Shown here one piece after another: positions 7,794 to 16,109 of a stretch of DNA of 38,704 nt. Under the pieces are notes generated by a model. That model was given only the letters and a program-made list of their open reading frames with translations. It was not told the origin of the DNA and ran no database searches. Origin of the DNA: CAKUFA01 sp963627465 (GTDB lineage: Bacteria; Bacillota; Clostridia; Christensenellales; Aristaeellaceae); NCBI GenBank assembly GCA_963627465.1, contig CAVGBO010000004.1, positions 1 to 38,704 of the forward strand, given 5' to 3'. The position numbers and the translations under genes were made by a program. Numbering within the stretch: position 1 is the stretch's first letter; each line of letters begins with the position of its first letter.

Positions 7794-10394
7794 GTGAAAG
7801 ATGTATTCCTGATTGTTGACGGCAACAGTCTGATGTTCCGAGCGTTTCATGCCCTCCCTATTATGGATTATCAGGGCACCTATACCAATGCCATTTACGG
7901 CTTCCTGAATATGCTGCTGAAGGTTGTCAAAGAGGAAGATGTGCACTATCTGGCAGTCTGCTTTGATGAGCACGCTCCCACGTTCCGTCATGTAGCCTAT
8001 GCGGACTATAAGGCGGGTCGTGCCCCCACACCCCCGGAAATGATTCAGCAGCTGGGCACCATCCGCAAGCTGTTGACCGACATGGGCATCAAGTGGTATG
8101 CCCTTGCGGGCTGGGAAGCGGATGATCTGCTGGGCACTCTTTCTCTCATGGGGGAAAAGGCGGATGTGCAGCCCCTTTTGCTGACAGGCGATCGGGATGC
8201 CCTGCAGCTGGTGGACGGCAAAACGGAGCTGATGTTTACAAGGAAAGGCATTACCGAAACCATCCGCTTCACACCGGCTACCTTGTATGAGGAATACGGC
8301 TTTACCCCGGAGCAGGTAACGGACTGGAAGGGCATGGCAGGAGATTCCAGCGACAACATTCCCGGCATTCCCGGCGTGGGGGATAAGACGGCGGTAAAGC
8401 TGCTGCAGCAGTACGGTTCGCTGGAGAACATTCTCGCCCATGCAGGAGAAGTCAAGGGCAAATTGGGCGAGAAGCTTGTCACCTATGCCGATCAGGCACG
8501 AAAGTGCAAAGAGCTCGCTACCATTCGCCGGGATGCTCCTGTGGATTGGACGCTGAAGGAATGCGCCCTGCCGGATTGGCAGGCTGCGGTTCCTGCCCTG
8601 CAGGCACTGGGGCTGAACAGTCTGGTGAAGCGAATCACCGGCGAAACCGCAAGCAAGGCAGCACCGGCCTCAGAAGCTGCACCTATCCCGAAGCGACAGG
8701 AAGCCCAGACGAAGAACATTTCCTTTGAAAAGACTATGGCACTGGCTGAGCCGGCAGCACTTCAGCATTGGCTGGATAGCTTGTCGGAAGCAGCATTGCC
8801 GGTTGCCCTCCATGTGGATGACCGGGAAATCACACTAGCGGCCAGAGACGGACAGAATGCGCTTCTTTCTCTGGGCGGCGATCTGCTTTCACCCGGCATT
8901 GACCCGGTGGAGGCTCTGCAGGTGCTGGCACCTTTCCTGTGCGCCCATCCTTCCGTGGTGCATGACGGCAAGCATCTGCTTCATTTGCTGCACCAGTATG
9001 GGTTGCCTTTGCCGGAGCAATTCGCATGGGATACCATGCTTGGGGCGTACTTGCTGGATCCTCAAATGAAGGGTTACGGTTTGGCGGCCGTGACGGAAGG
9101 CCTGACGGCAGATGCCCGGGGCATTGCGCAGCTGGCTGTCAAGCAGGAGCAGGAAATCGAGCTTGAGCACATGACGCCTCTCATGCGGCAGGTGGAAATG
9201 CCCCTGAGCCATGTGCTTTTCCGCATGGAGACGGCAGGCTTTGCCGTGGATACGGACTTCCTCCGTGGCCTTGGGCATAAGTACACCCAGGCCATTGAAG
9301 AGGCAAAGCAGCAGGTGTTCAATGCCTGCGGCACGGGAAGCTTTAACCTGAACAGCACCCAGCAGTTGGGGGAAGTGTTGTTTGACAAGCTCCAACTTCC
9401 CCACGGGAAGAAGACGACCCGAGGCTACTCCACCTCTGCCGAGGTGCTGGAAGGGCTGCGGGACATTGCACCGGAAATTATCGATCCCCTGCTTCGGTAT
9501 CGGCAGTTGGTGAAGCTGAACGGTACCTACATTGAAGGCCTGCTTCGGCTGGTGGACAGCAACGGACGGGTGCACAGCTATTTTGATCAGGTGGCAACGG
9601 CCACCGGGCGCATCAGCTCCTCAGAGCCGAACTTGCAAAATATTCCTGTGCGCACGGAAGAAGGCAAGGAAATCCGGCAGGCGTTCCTACCTCAGGAAGG
9701 CTGGGTGCTGCTGGATGCGGACTATAGCCAGATTGAGCTTCGGCTGATGGCACACTTCTCCGGGGATGCTGCCATGCTGGAAGCCTTCCGCACAGGGCAG
9801 GACGTGCACGCTCGTACCGCCAGTGAAATCTTTGAAGTGCCCTTGAACGAAGTAACGCCTCAGCTGCGTTCCCGCGCCAAGGCAGTGAACTTCGGTCTGA
9901 TTTACGGCATCAGCGGTTTTGGCCTAGCCAAGAATACAGGCGTTTCCACCAAAGAAGCGCAGGAGTTTATCCGCCGGTATTTTGCCAAGTATCCGGGGGT
10001 CAAGGCGTTTATGGAGCAGGCTGTGGAAAAGGGCAAGGAGCAGGGCTATGCGGAAACCTTGATGGGACGCAGACGGTATCTGCCGGAGCTGCAATCTCCC
10101 AAGCAGATGATCCGGGAGTTTGGCAAGCGGGCTGCCATGAATACGCCGGTACAGGGCACGGCAGCGGATATTATCAAGCTGGCCATGGTGCATGTGGATG
10201 AAGCGCTGCGTCGGGAAAACATGCGCAGCAGGCTGATCCTGCAGGTGCATGACGAATTGCTGCTGGAGTGCCCGCCGGAGGAGGCAGAGCATGCGGCAGT
10301 GCTGCTGAAGAATGCCATGGAGCAGGTCATGACCCTGACGGTTCCTCTTGAAGCGGAAGTGCATGAGGGGAAGAACTGGGCGGAAGCTAAATAA
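7794..10394 (+). CDS. polA: DNA polymerase I
   Basis: An 866-residue repair and Okazaki-processing polymerase. The N-terminal 290 residues are the 5' nuclease (start VFLIVDGNSLMFRAFHAL, then GWEADDLLGTL and the GDSSDNIPGIPGVGDKTA helix-hairpin-helix). Residues about 300-490 are a 3'-5' exonuclease-type domain in which the DxE metal motif is absent (VALHVDDREI), so proofreading is probably lost, as in Bacillus and Taq Pol I. The polymerase domain has motif A DADYSQIELR (Asp641), the finger helix RAKAVNFGLIYGISGFGL and motif C VHDE (Asp820). GTG 7794 lies nine bases after AGGAGG (7779-7784); longer in-frame openings upstream run through the terminator and are rejected. A strong terminator follows. 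Confidence 0.97.
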   Translation: MKDVFLIVDGNSLMFRAFHALPIMDYQGTYTNAIYGFLNMLLKVVKEEDVHYLAVCFDEHAPTFRHVAYADYKAGRAPTPPEMIQQLGTIRKLLTDMGIKWYALAGWEADDLLGTLSLMGEKADVQPLLLTGDRDALQLVDGKTELMFTRKGITETIRFTPATLYEEYGFTPEQVTDWKGMAGDSSDNIPGIPGVGDKTAVKLLQQYGSLENILAHAGEVKGKLGEKLVTYADQARKCKELATIRRDAPVDWTLKECALPDWQAAVPALQALGLNSLVKRITGETASKAAPASEAAPIPKRQEAQTKNISFEKTMALAEPAALQHWLDSLSEAALPVALHVDDREITLAARDGQNALLSLGGDLLSPGIDPVEALQVLAPFLCAHPSVVHDGKHLLHLLHQYGLPLPEQFAWDTMLGAYLLDPQMKGYGLAAVTEGLTADARGIAQLAVKQEQEIELEHMTPLMRQVEMPLSHVLFRMETAGFAVDTDFLRGLGHKYTQAIEEAKQQVFNACGTGSFNLNSTQQLGEVLFDKLQLPHGKKTTRGYSTSAEVLEGLRDIAPEIIDPLLRYRQLVKLNGTYIEGLLRLVDSNGRVHSYFDQVATATGRISSSEPNLQNIPVRTEEGKEIRQAFLPQEGWVLLDADYSQIELRLMAHFSGDAAMLEAFRTGQDVHARTASEIFEVPLNEVTPQLRSRAKAVNFGLIYGISGFGLAKNTGVSTKEAQEFIRRYFAKYPGVKAFMEQAVEKGKEQGYAETLMGRRRYLPELQSPKQMIREFGKRAAMNTPVQGTAADIIKLAMVHVDEALRRENMRSRLILQVHDELLLECPPEEAEHAAVLLKNAMEQVMTLTVPLEAEVHEGKNWAEAK

Positions 10395-10396
10395 AG

Positions 10397-10438
10397 AAAA
10401 CGGACGGAAGCCAGTTTCGCAACGCTTCCGTCCGTTTT
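10397..10438. terminator. Bidirectional terminator between polA and the convergent isomerase gene
   Basis: A perfect stem of about 15 bp (10397-10411 with 10424-10438) has a T run on the plus side and an A run on its 5' side, so it can end both convergent transcripts. Confidence 0.93.
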
Positions 10439-10457
10439 TTCAATTCGTTTTAGTTGA

Positions 10458-11090
10458 TCAGAGAGCCTTCAGGTAAGCACCAATGGCTTCATCCTTGCAG
10501 GAAGGATAGAACAGCTCCGCAAAATGTTCGCCGCTGATGGTTTCCTTCAGGAAGGTCTGGTCAATGTCGTGCAGAATGTCGATCATGGGGCGATGGGTAA
10601 TGGCCTTGACCTGATCCAGAATCTTCTTGTTCCGCTGCTCGGGCACAACACGCTCCGGCGGATACCCGTTGCCGTGACCAAAGCCGAACAGCTGACGGAA
10701 AATCAACTCCAGCTTCAGCTCTGCACCCCAGCCGAAATCCTTGGCGAAGGGGAGAGCAACGCAGTTGCCGTCGTTGATCTGGGCAAACATGAAGCCATCG
10801 GAAGGATCTACCAGATGGCCGCACAGCACGCCGGGGAAGCTGTTGCAGGCCAGCATGGCGCCTTCGCCGGTGCCGCAGCCGGTAACCACATAGTCCGCAG
10901 CACCGCTGTTGAGCAGGATACCGGCCAGCAGACCGGCCTTCACGTAGGTGATCTGGCAGGCGTCATCGGCGGTGTACATGCCGTAGTTGTCTACCGTGTG
11001 CCCCATGGGCTCTACCACCTTGCGCAGGGTGGTCTCAATCAGGGGATTCTTGCTTGCTTGGCTGTTCTCGTTAATCAGTGCAATCCGCAT
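10458..11090 (-). CDS. RpiB/LacA/LacB-family sugar-phosphate isomerase
   Basis: A 210-residue member of the ribose-5-phosphate isomerase B/galactose-6-phosphate isomerase family. The N-terminus MRIALINENSQASKN and the active-site loop VVTGCGTGEGAMLACNSFPGV match the family (the Cys in GCGTG is the catalytic base). It is longer than RpiB proper (about 150 residues), with a C-terminal extension that includes ELIFRQLFGFGHGNGYPPE. Its substrate is not known. The place next to, and divergent from, the rhamnose genes suggests a role in deoxysugar or pentose phosphate handling, but this is inference. ATG 11090 is chosen over the in-frame ATG at 11099 because the AAAGGA site overlaps the latter. It has its own promoter at 11130-11158 and ends at the shared bidirectional terminator. 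Confidence 0.85.
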   Translation of the reverse strand: MRIALINENSQASKNPLIETTLRKVVEPMGHTVDNYGMYTADDACQITYVKAGLLAGILLNSGAADYVVTGCGTGEGAMLACNSFPGVLCGHLVDPSDGFMFAQINDGNCVALPFAKDFGWGAELKLELIFRQLFGFGHGNGYPPERVVPEQRNKKILDQVKAITHRPMIDILHDIDQTFLKETISGEHFAELFYPSCKDEAIGAYLKAL

Positions 11091-11129
11091 CAATGTCATC
11101 CTTTCTTTTTAGGAGTTCGATTGATTCCT

Positions 11130-11158
11130 ATTATCATCCATGACGGGAAAAAAATCAA
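11130..11158 (-). promoter_or_regulatory. Promoter for the RpiB-like gene
   Basis: On the minus strand TTGATT (11158-11153), a 17-base spacer and GATAAT (11135-11130). Confidence 0.65.
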
Positions 11159-11160
11159 GA

Positions 11161-11177
11161 TGAATCAACCAAATTCA
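11161..11177. promoter_or_regulatory. Inverted repeat in the divergent rhamnose control region
   Basis: TGAAT (11161-11165) and ATTCA (11173-11177) form an inverted repeat with a seven-base spacer, just upstream of the minus-strand promoter and about 65 bases before the rhaB -35 region. It is a candidate operator; no regulator gene lies in the window. Short AT-rich repeats can arise by chance. Confidence 0.3.
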
Positions 11178-11242
11178 GGAAATATGAACGGAAATCGTGA
11201 TTGGTTACAAAAACACAAGGAAAATTTCATGACGAAACAACC

Positions 11243-11271
11243 TTTCCTCAGGGTGCGATCCATGCTATAAT
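11243..11271 (+). promoter_or_regulatory. Extended -10 promoter for the rhamnose operon
   Basis: A perfect TATAAT (11266-11271) is preceded by TGC (11263-11265). The -35 at 17 bases is poor (TTTCCT), which fits an activator-dependent or extended -10 promoter. Confidence 0.65.
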
Positions 11272-11315
11272 GGTAAGAGAATGTCCATTAAGGATAAAAA
11301 GAAGGTCGTGATGCC

Positions 11316-12728
11316 ATGCACTATCACCTTGCGATTGACATCGGTGCATCCGGAGGAAGGCACATCCTCGGTTGGCTGGAGGATGGCTGCATCCGCACCC
11401 GAGAGGTGTACCGCTTTGAAAACGGCGCCAGCATGAAGGATGGTCACCTATGCTGGGATATTGACGGTCTGTTTCACCATGTGGTGGAAGGACTGAAGGC
11501 TTGCCGGAAAGACGGCTGCCTGCCGGAAACGGTGGGCATTGATACCTGGGCGGTGGACTTTGCCCTGCTGGACAAGGACGATCATCGCCTGGGGGATGTG
11601 GTCGCCTACCGGGATGAGCGGACAAACGGTATGGATGCCCTATTGGAGCAGCGCCTGCCCTTCGGCCGGCATTATGGCTTGACGGGCATTGCCAAGCAGC
11701 CCTTTAATACGGTTTATCAGCTGATGGCGGTGTTCCGGGAACATCCGGAGTATAAGGAACAGGCACAGGATTTCCTGCTTGTGCCGGAATACTTGAATTA
11801 TCTCCTGACCGGGAAGAAGCTCCACGAGTGGACTAACGTATCCACCACGGCGCTGGCGGATGCGGCAACCCATACGTGGTCGCCGGAGGTGCTGAAAGCG
11901 GCGGAGTTGCCGGAGCAGATCTTCCGCACGCCGATCGCCTTGCCCGGCACATTGCTGGGAAGCCTGTTGCCGGAGGTGCGGGAGCAGGTAGGCTTTGATG
12001 TGACGGTGGTGCTGCCTGCCACCCATGATACCGGCAGTGCCTATATGTCCGTACCGGCGAAGGATGATCATTCTGCCTTCCTATCCAGCGGTACATGGAG
12101 CCTGCTGGGCACGGAGCTGACCACGCCCTGCACATCCGATGCAAGCCGTCTTGCCGGGTTTACCAACGAGGGCGGCTGGGCATATACCACCCGGTACCTG
12201 AAGAACATTATGGGCATGTGGATGCTCCAGTGCCTACGTCACGAAGAAAAAGATCGCTATTCTTATGCGGAAATGGCAACCATGGCGGCGGAAAGTACTT
12301 ACGAGGCTTACGTGGATGCGGCGGATAACCGCTTCCTCGCTCCCGACAGCATGAAGCAGGAAGTGCTTGCTGCCCTTGAGGAACAGGGCGCACCTAAGCC
12401 GGAAACCTTGGGGGATCTTTACCGGGCAGTGACCCTGGGCTTGGCTGCCTGCTATCGGGACAGCATTGCGGAAATGGCGAAGCTGATCGGGCACGACTTT
12501 ACGGCAGTCAACATCGTAGGCGGCGGCAGTCAGAATGTTACATTGAACAAACTGACGGCGCAGCTGACCGGTCTGCCTGTGTTGGCAGGTCCTACGGAGG
12601 GAACCGCACTGGGCAATCTGGCCGCACAGATGATTGCTGCCGGAGAGCTGCCTTCCTTGGAAGCCTTCCGTAAGCTGCTGCCGGATTCGTTCCCCATTCA
12701 GGTTTATGAACCCAATCCATCCAAATAA
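11316..12728 (+). CDS. rhaB: Rhamnulokinase
   Basis: A 470-residue FGGY-family sugar kinase that phosphorylates L-rhamnulose to L-rhamnulose 1-phosphate with ATP in the cytoplasm. Seen are the N-terminal phosphate loop AIDIGASGGRH, the substrate-region IDTWAVDFALLD, the second-domain SSGTWSLLGTE and the adenosine loop NIVGGGSQN followed by GPTEGTALGNLAAQ. Length and motif order fit RhaB rather than xylulokinase or glycerol kinase, and the neighbours rhaA and rhaD confirm it. ATG 11316 follows a modest GAAGG site at ten bases; an out-of-frame ATG at 11311 is ignored. It is the first gene of the rhaB-rhaA-rhaD unit. Confidence 0.96.
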   Translation: MHYHLAIDIGASGGRHILGWLEDGCIRTREVYRFENGASMKDGHLCWDIDGLFHHVVEGLKACRKDGCLPETVGIDTWAVDFALLDKDDHRLGDVVAYRDERTNGMDALLEQRLPFGRHYGLTGIAKQPFNTVYQLMAVFREHPEYKEQAQDFLLVPEYLNYLLTGKKLHEWTNVSTTALADAATHTWSPEVLKAAELPEQIFRTPIALPGTLLGSLLPEVREQVGFDVTVVLPATHDTGSAYMSVPAKDDHSAFLSSGTWSLLGTELTTPCTSDASRLAGFTNEGGWAYTTRYLKNIMGMWMLQCLRHEEKDRYSYAEMATMAAESTYEAYVDAADNRFLAPDSMKQEVLAALEEQGAPKPETLGDLYRAVTLGLAACYRDSIAEMAKLIGHDFTAVNIVGGGSQNVTLNKLTAQLTGLPVLAGPTEGTALGNLAAQMIAAGELPSLEAFRKLLPDSFPIQVYEPNPSK

Positions 12729-12753
12729 ATGATCAACGGAAAGGATGAAACCA

Positions 12754-14019
12754 ATGAGCCAATTTGATTATGCAAAGGAACGTTATGCCGCCATTGGCGT
12801 GGATGTGGAAGCAGCCATGGAGAAGCTGCGCCACGCACCTGTCAGCCTGCATTGCTGGCAGGGAGATGACGTCCGCGGCTTTGACACCGACCCGGAGAAG
12901 CCTCTGACCGGCGGCATCCAGACCACCGGCAACTATCCCGGCCGTGCCCGCACGCCGGAAGAGCTGATGGCGGATATTGATATGGTGCTGTCTCTGACCC
13001 CGGGCACCAAGAAGATGAACCTCCATGCTTCCTACGCCATTTTCGATGAAGAAAATGGCGGCTGGGTGGATCGGGATAAGCTGGAACCTAAGCACTTCAA
13101 GAAGTGGGTGGACTATTGCAAGGAGCGTGGCTTGGGCTGCGACTTCAACCCCACCTTCTTCTCCCATCCTATGTGCGATCCGCTGACCCTGGCTTCTCCC
13201 AATGAGAAGACTCGCCGCTTCTGGATTGAGCATGGCAAGGCCAGCATCCGCATCAGCAGCTACCTGGCAGAGGAGCTAGGGCAGCCCTGCATCATGAACA
13301 TCTGGACAGGAGACGGCTTCAAGGATATTCCTGCCGATCGGATGGGCCCCCGCATGCGCTATAAGGAGAGCATGGACGAAATCCTGTCCGAGCCCTTTGA
13401 CTTTAACAAGGTAAAGCCTTGCGTGGAATCCAAGGTGTTCGGCATCGGCGTGGAAGCCTATACCGTGGGCAGCGCAGAGTACGCCCTGAGCTATGCAGCT
13501 GCCAATCCCGGCAAGTGCATTCCGCTGATGGATAACGGTCATTATCATCCGACCGAAATGGTCAGCGACAAGATTCCTTCCCTGCTGACCTTCTTCCCGG
13601 AGCTGGCACTGCACATCACCCGTCCTGTCCGCTGGGACAGCGACCATGTGGTGCTGCTGGATGACGAAACCAAGGAAATCGCCAAGGAAATCGTGCGCTG
13701 CGGTGGACTGGATGGCCGGGTGCACATGGCACTGGACTTCTTTGATGCCTCCATCAACCGTGTCAGCGCCTGGGTCACAGGCTTCCGCAATGTGCAGAAG
13801 GCACTGCTGATGGCACTGCTGACACCCATGGATGCCATGAAGGATCTGCAGGACACCGGCCGCTTTACCGAGCTGATGGTGCGGCAGGAGGACTTGAAGA
13901 CCATGCCTTTCGGCGAAGTGTGGAATGAATACTGCCGCCGTTGCAACGTGCCGGAAGACGGCGCATGGTTCGACAAGGTCACTGAGTATGAGAAGGACGT
14001 GCAGCTGAAGCGGGTGTAA
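12754..14019 (+). CDS. rhaA: L-rhamnose isomerase
   Basis: A 421-residue cytoplasmic TIM-barrel enzyme converting L-rhamnose to L-rhamnulose with divalent metal. Family motifs seen include SLHCWQGDDVRGF, MNLHASYAIF, DFNPTFFSHP, NIWTGDGFKDIP, MDNGHYHPTE and RWDSDHVVLLDDE, which contain the metal-binding acids and histidines. ATG 12754 is preferred: AAAGGA (12740-12745) lies eight bases before it and overlaps the earlier in-frame ATG at 12745. It follows rhaB by 25 bases and precedes rhaD by 39 bases. No rhamnose transporter, mutarotase or regulator gene is in the window. Confidence 0.97.
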   Translation: MSQFDYAKERYAAIGVDVEAAMEKLRHAPVSLHCWQGDDVRGFDTDPEKPLTGGIQTTGNYPGRARTPEELMADIDMVLSLTPGTKKMNLHASYAIFDEENGGWVDRDKLEPKHFKKWVDYCKERGLGCDFNPTFFSHPMCDPLTLASPNEKTRRFWIEHGKASIRISSYLAEELGQPCIMNIWTGDGFKDIPADRMGPRMRYKESMDEILSEPFDFNKVKPCVESKVFGIGVEAYTVGSAEYALSYAAANPGKCIPLMDNGHYHPTEMVSDKIPSLLTFFPELALHITRPVRWDSDHVVLLDDETKEIAKEIVRCGGLDGRVHMALDFFDASINRVSAWVTGFRNVQKALLMALLTPMDAMKDLQDTGRFTELMVRQEDLKTMPFGEVWNEYCRRCNVPEDGAWFDKVTEYEKDVQLKRV

Positions 14020-14058
14020 CCTGCTAAGCACAGCGCACGAATTTGAGGAGGAAACATT

Positions 14059-14883
14059 ATGGCTATGACTGATTTGCCCATTATGAAGCGCTACATCCGC
14101 ACCTGCCGTGACGGCTGGGATCAGGGCTGGCATGAGCGGAACGGCGGCAACCTGACCTACCGCCTGACCAAGGCAGAAGTAGATTCCATGCGCACCTTCT
14201 TCAATGATAAGCCTGGCGAGTGGGTGAACATGGGCGTGACCGGTGCCAACCTGGCAGGGGAGTACTTCATTGCCACCGGCAGCGGCAAGTTCTTCCGCAA
14301 TGTGGATATTGACCCGGAAGACAGCCTGTGCGTGGTGGAAATCAACGACAAGGGCGACAGCTGGCGGATCGTGTGGGGTCTGGTAAACGGTGGACGTCCC
14401 ACCAGCGAATTCCCCACTCACTTCATGAATCACTCTGTTCGCTGCGCCGCCACCAACGGTGCATGCCGGGTGATTTACCATGCCCATACCCCCAACCTGA
14501 TTGCTCTCACCTATGTGCTTCCCCTGACGGATCGGGATTTCAGCCGTGTGCTGTGGCAGAGCGCAACGGAGTGCCCGGTGGTGTTCCCCGGCGGCGTTGG
14601 CGTGGTGCCGTGGATGGTTCCCGGCGGTGCGGAAATCGCTATGGCCACCTGTGAGAAGATGAAGGAATACGATGCCGCTGTATGGGCACACCACGGCCTG
14701 TTTGTTTCCGGTCCTGACTTCGACACCACCTTTGGTCTGATGCACACCATTGAGAAGGCAGCGCAGATTTACGTGCTGGCCATGAGCTGCGGACAGGGCA
14801 TTCGTCAAACCATCACGGATGACGGACTCCGTGCCATTGCTCATGATTTCGGCGTAAAGATCAAGGAAGAGTTCCTGGACTAA
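14059..14883 (+). CDS. rhaD: Rhamnulose-1-phosphate aldolase
   Basis: A 274-residue class II aldolase splitting L-rhamnulose 1-phosphate into dihydroxyacetone phosphate and L-lactaldehyde. It shows GWHERNGGNLTYRL near the N-terminus, the phosphate-binding ATGSGKFFRN, the catalytic Glu in GRPTSEFPTHF, the zinc ligands of YHAHTPN and the third His in AHHGLFVSG. All three zinc histidines and the catalytic acid are present. The ATG at 14059 follows GAGGAGGAAA at about seven bases. It is the last gene of the rha unit and is followed by a strong terminator. Lactaldehyde reductase, the usual next step, is not in the window. Confidence 0.96.
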   Translation: MAMTDLPIMKRYIRTCRDGWDQGWHERNGGNLTYRLTKAEVDSMRTFFNDKPGEWVNMGVTGANLAGEYFIATGSGKFFRNVDIDPEDSLCVVEINDKGDSWRIVWGLVNGGRPTSEFPTHFMNHSVRCAATNGACRVIYHAHTPNLIALTYVLPLTDRDFSRVLWQSATECPVVFPGGVGVVPWMVPGGAEIAMATCEKMKEYDAAVWAHHGLFVSGPDFDTTFGLMHTIEKAAQIYVLAMSCGQGIRQTITDDGLRAIAHDFGVKIKEEFLD

Positions 14884-14897
14884 ATCGTAATTCTGAT

Positions 14898-14938
14898 GCG
14901 ACTCCGGCGTACAAGCGTCGGAGTCGCTTTTTCTTTTT
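14898..14938 (+). terminator. Rho-independent terminator after rhaD
   Basis: GCGACTCCGGCG (14898-14909) pairs with CGTCGGAGTCGC (14916-14927) with one G-U pair, followed by TTTTTCTTTTT. Confidence 0.95.
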
Positions 14939-14947
14939 GACAAGGGG

Positions 14948-14976
14948 TTGACAGTTTTCGGCGGCTGTGACAAGAT
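14948..14976 (+). promoter_or_regulatory. Candidate promoter for the YitT-family gene
   Basis: A perfect -35 TTGACA (14948-14953) is followed at 17 bases by a weak -10, CAAGAT (14971-14976). The weak -10 may mean regulation. Confidence 0.5.
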
Positions 14977-15031
14977 AGAAGCAGCGGCCTTCTTGAATGA
15001 AGGGGATAATTTGGCTGTGGAGGCGCATTGC

Positions 15032-15904
15032 ATGGATTTGAAGCAGAAGCTGAAGAACCGTACGGGTGAAATGATCCTTTCCTATGGGCAGATTCTTTTG
15101 GGATGCCTGATCGGCGGCGCGTCCTATTCCTTGTTCCTGGTGCCCAACAACATTGCTCCCGGTGGACTCACCGGTATTGCTACCATCCTGAATTTCCTGG
15201 CAGGATGGCCGGTTGGCTTGGTCAGCCTGATCATGAATGTGCCCCTGTTTCTGCTGGGGTTCAAGACCATGGGGCGTGTATTTTTCCTGCGGTCGTTGGG
15301 GGCAACGGTTTTGTTTTCCCTGTCCATTGACCTATTGCAATTTCAGCCCCTGACCACAGATCCGCTGCTGGGAACCCTTTTCGGCGGCGTGATGATGGGT
15401 ATTGGCCTTGGCTTGATTATGCGTGGCGGTGCTACCACCGGCGGCACGGACATGCTGGCAAAGATTGTGCACCGGAAGATGCCTTTTCTCAGCGTAGGCA
15501 TGTTTCTGTTCATGCTGGACTTCTGCGTGGTCATTGCTGCTTTCTTCATCATTGGTTCCGGGGAAGGTCTGTATGCGCTTATCTGCATTTACGTCTCCGG
15601 CAAGGTGATTGACGTGGTGCTGGCAGGTCTTACGTCCAACAAGGCGTGCTTCATCATGACGGAAGCATGGGAAAAAGTGTCGGAGAGCATTATCAAGGAT
15701 ATGGATCGGGGCGTGACCCAGCTGCGAGCTCGGGGCGGCTATTCCAAGCAGGAACGTCCTGTGGTGCTCTGCGTACTGTCTAGGCAGGAAATTCCCCGGC
15801 TGAAAGAGATCGTCCATGCGGAGGACGAAAACGCTTTCATGTTCATTACCGAAGCCCATGAGGCGTTGGGGGAAGGCTTTTCCAAACTGTCTGCGGAGGA
15901 ATAA
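15032..15904 (+). CDS. YitT-family membrane protein with DUF2179 domain
   Basis: A 290-residue integral membrane protein. The N-terminal 200 residues hold five to six spans and the family stretches LFLVPNNIAPGGLTGIATIL, GGVMMGIGLGLIMRGGATTGGTDMLA and YALICIYVSGKVIDVVLAGL. The C-terminal 80 residues are the cytoplasmic DUF2179 alpha-beta domain (DRGVTQLRARGGYS ... PVVLCVLSRQEIPRLKEIV). The family is widespread in Bacillota and its biochemical role is unsettled. ATG 15032 follows GGAGG (15019-15023) at eight bases, and the upstream in-frame residues lack membrane or family character. No clear terminator follows. Confidence 0.92.
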   Translation: MDLKQKLKNRTGEMILSYGQILLGCLIGGASYSLFLVPNNIAPGGLTGIATILNFLAGWPVGLVSLIMNVPLFLLGFKTMGRVFFLRSLGATVLFSLSIDLLQFQPLTTDPLLGTLFGGVMMGIGLGLIMRGGATTGGTDMLAKIVHRKMPFLSVGMFLFMLDFCVVIAAFFIIGSGEGLYALICIYVSGKVIDVVLAGLTSNKACFIMTEAWEKVSESIIKDMDRGVTQLRARGGYSKQERPVVLCVLSRQEIPRLKEIVHAEDENAFMFITEAHEALGEGFSKLSAEE

Positions 15905-15993
15905 AATTTCCGAACATTCATATTTATAAACGGTAAAAGAAAAGAAGAAACACGAAAAGAACCAGTCATAATAAGGCAAACGTTCGTCTTTTT

Positions 15994-16027
15994 GCAAAAA
16001 ATGTTTCAAAAAACGAATATTTTTTGC
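15994..16027. promoter_or_regulatory. AT-rich inverted repeat upstream of the nucleoside transporter promoter
   Basis: GCAAAAAAT (15994-16002) and ATTTTTTGC (16019-16027) are perfect 9-bp inverted arms 16 bases apart, ending nine bases before the -35. A second overlapping pair TTCGT (15983-15987)/ACGAA (16013-16017) is present. Candidate repressor or activator site, or UP-element-like A-tracts. Confidence 0.4.
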
Positions 16028-16036
16028 GTAAAACCC

Positions 16037-16065
16037 TTTTCAAATACGGAAAAGGTTGATATAAT
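16037..16065 (+). promoter_or_regulatory. Extended -10 promoter for the nucleoside transporter operon
   Basis: TTTTCA (16037-16042), a 17-base spacer and TATAAT (16060-16065) preceded by TGA (16057-16059). I looked for a purine riboswitch in the short leader and saw none. Confidence 0.8.
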
Positions 16066-16109
16066 AAGACAAGAGCATGGAATGCTCATAATAGAGAGGA
16101 GACCAGAAT

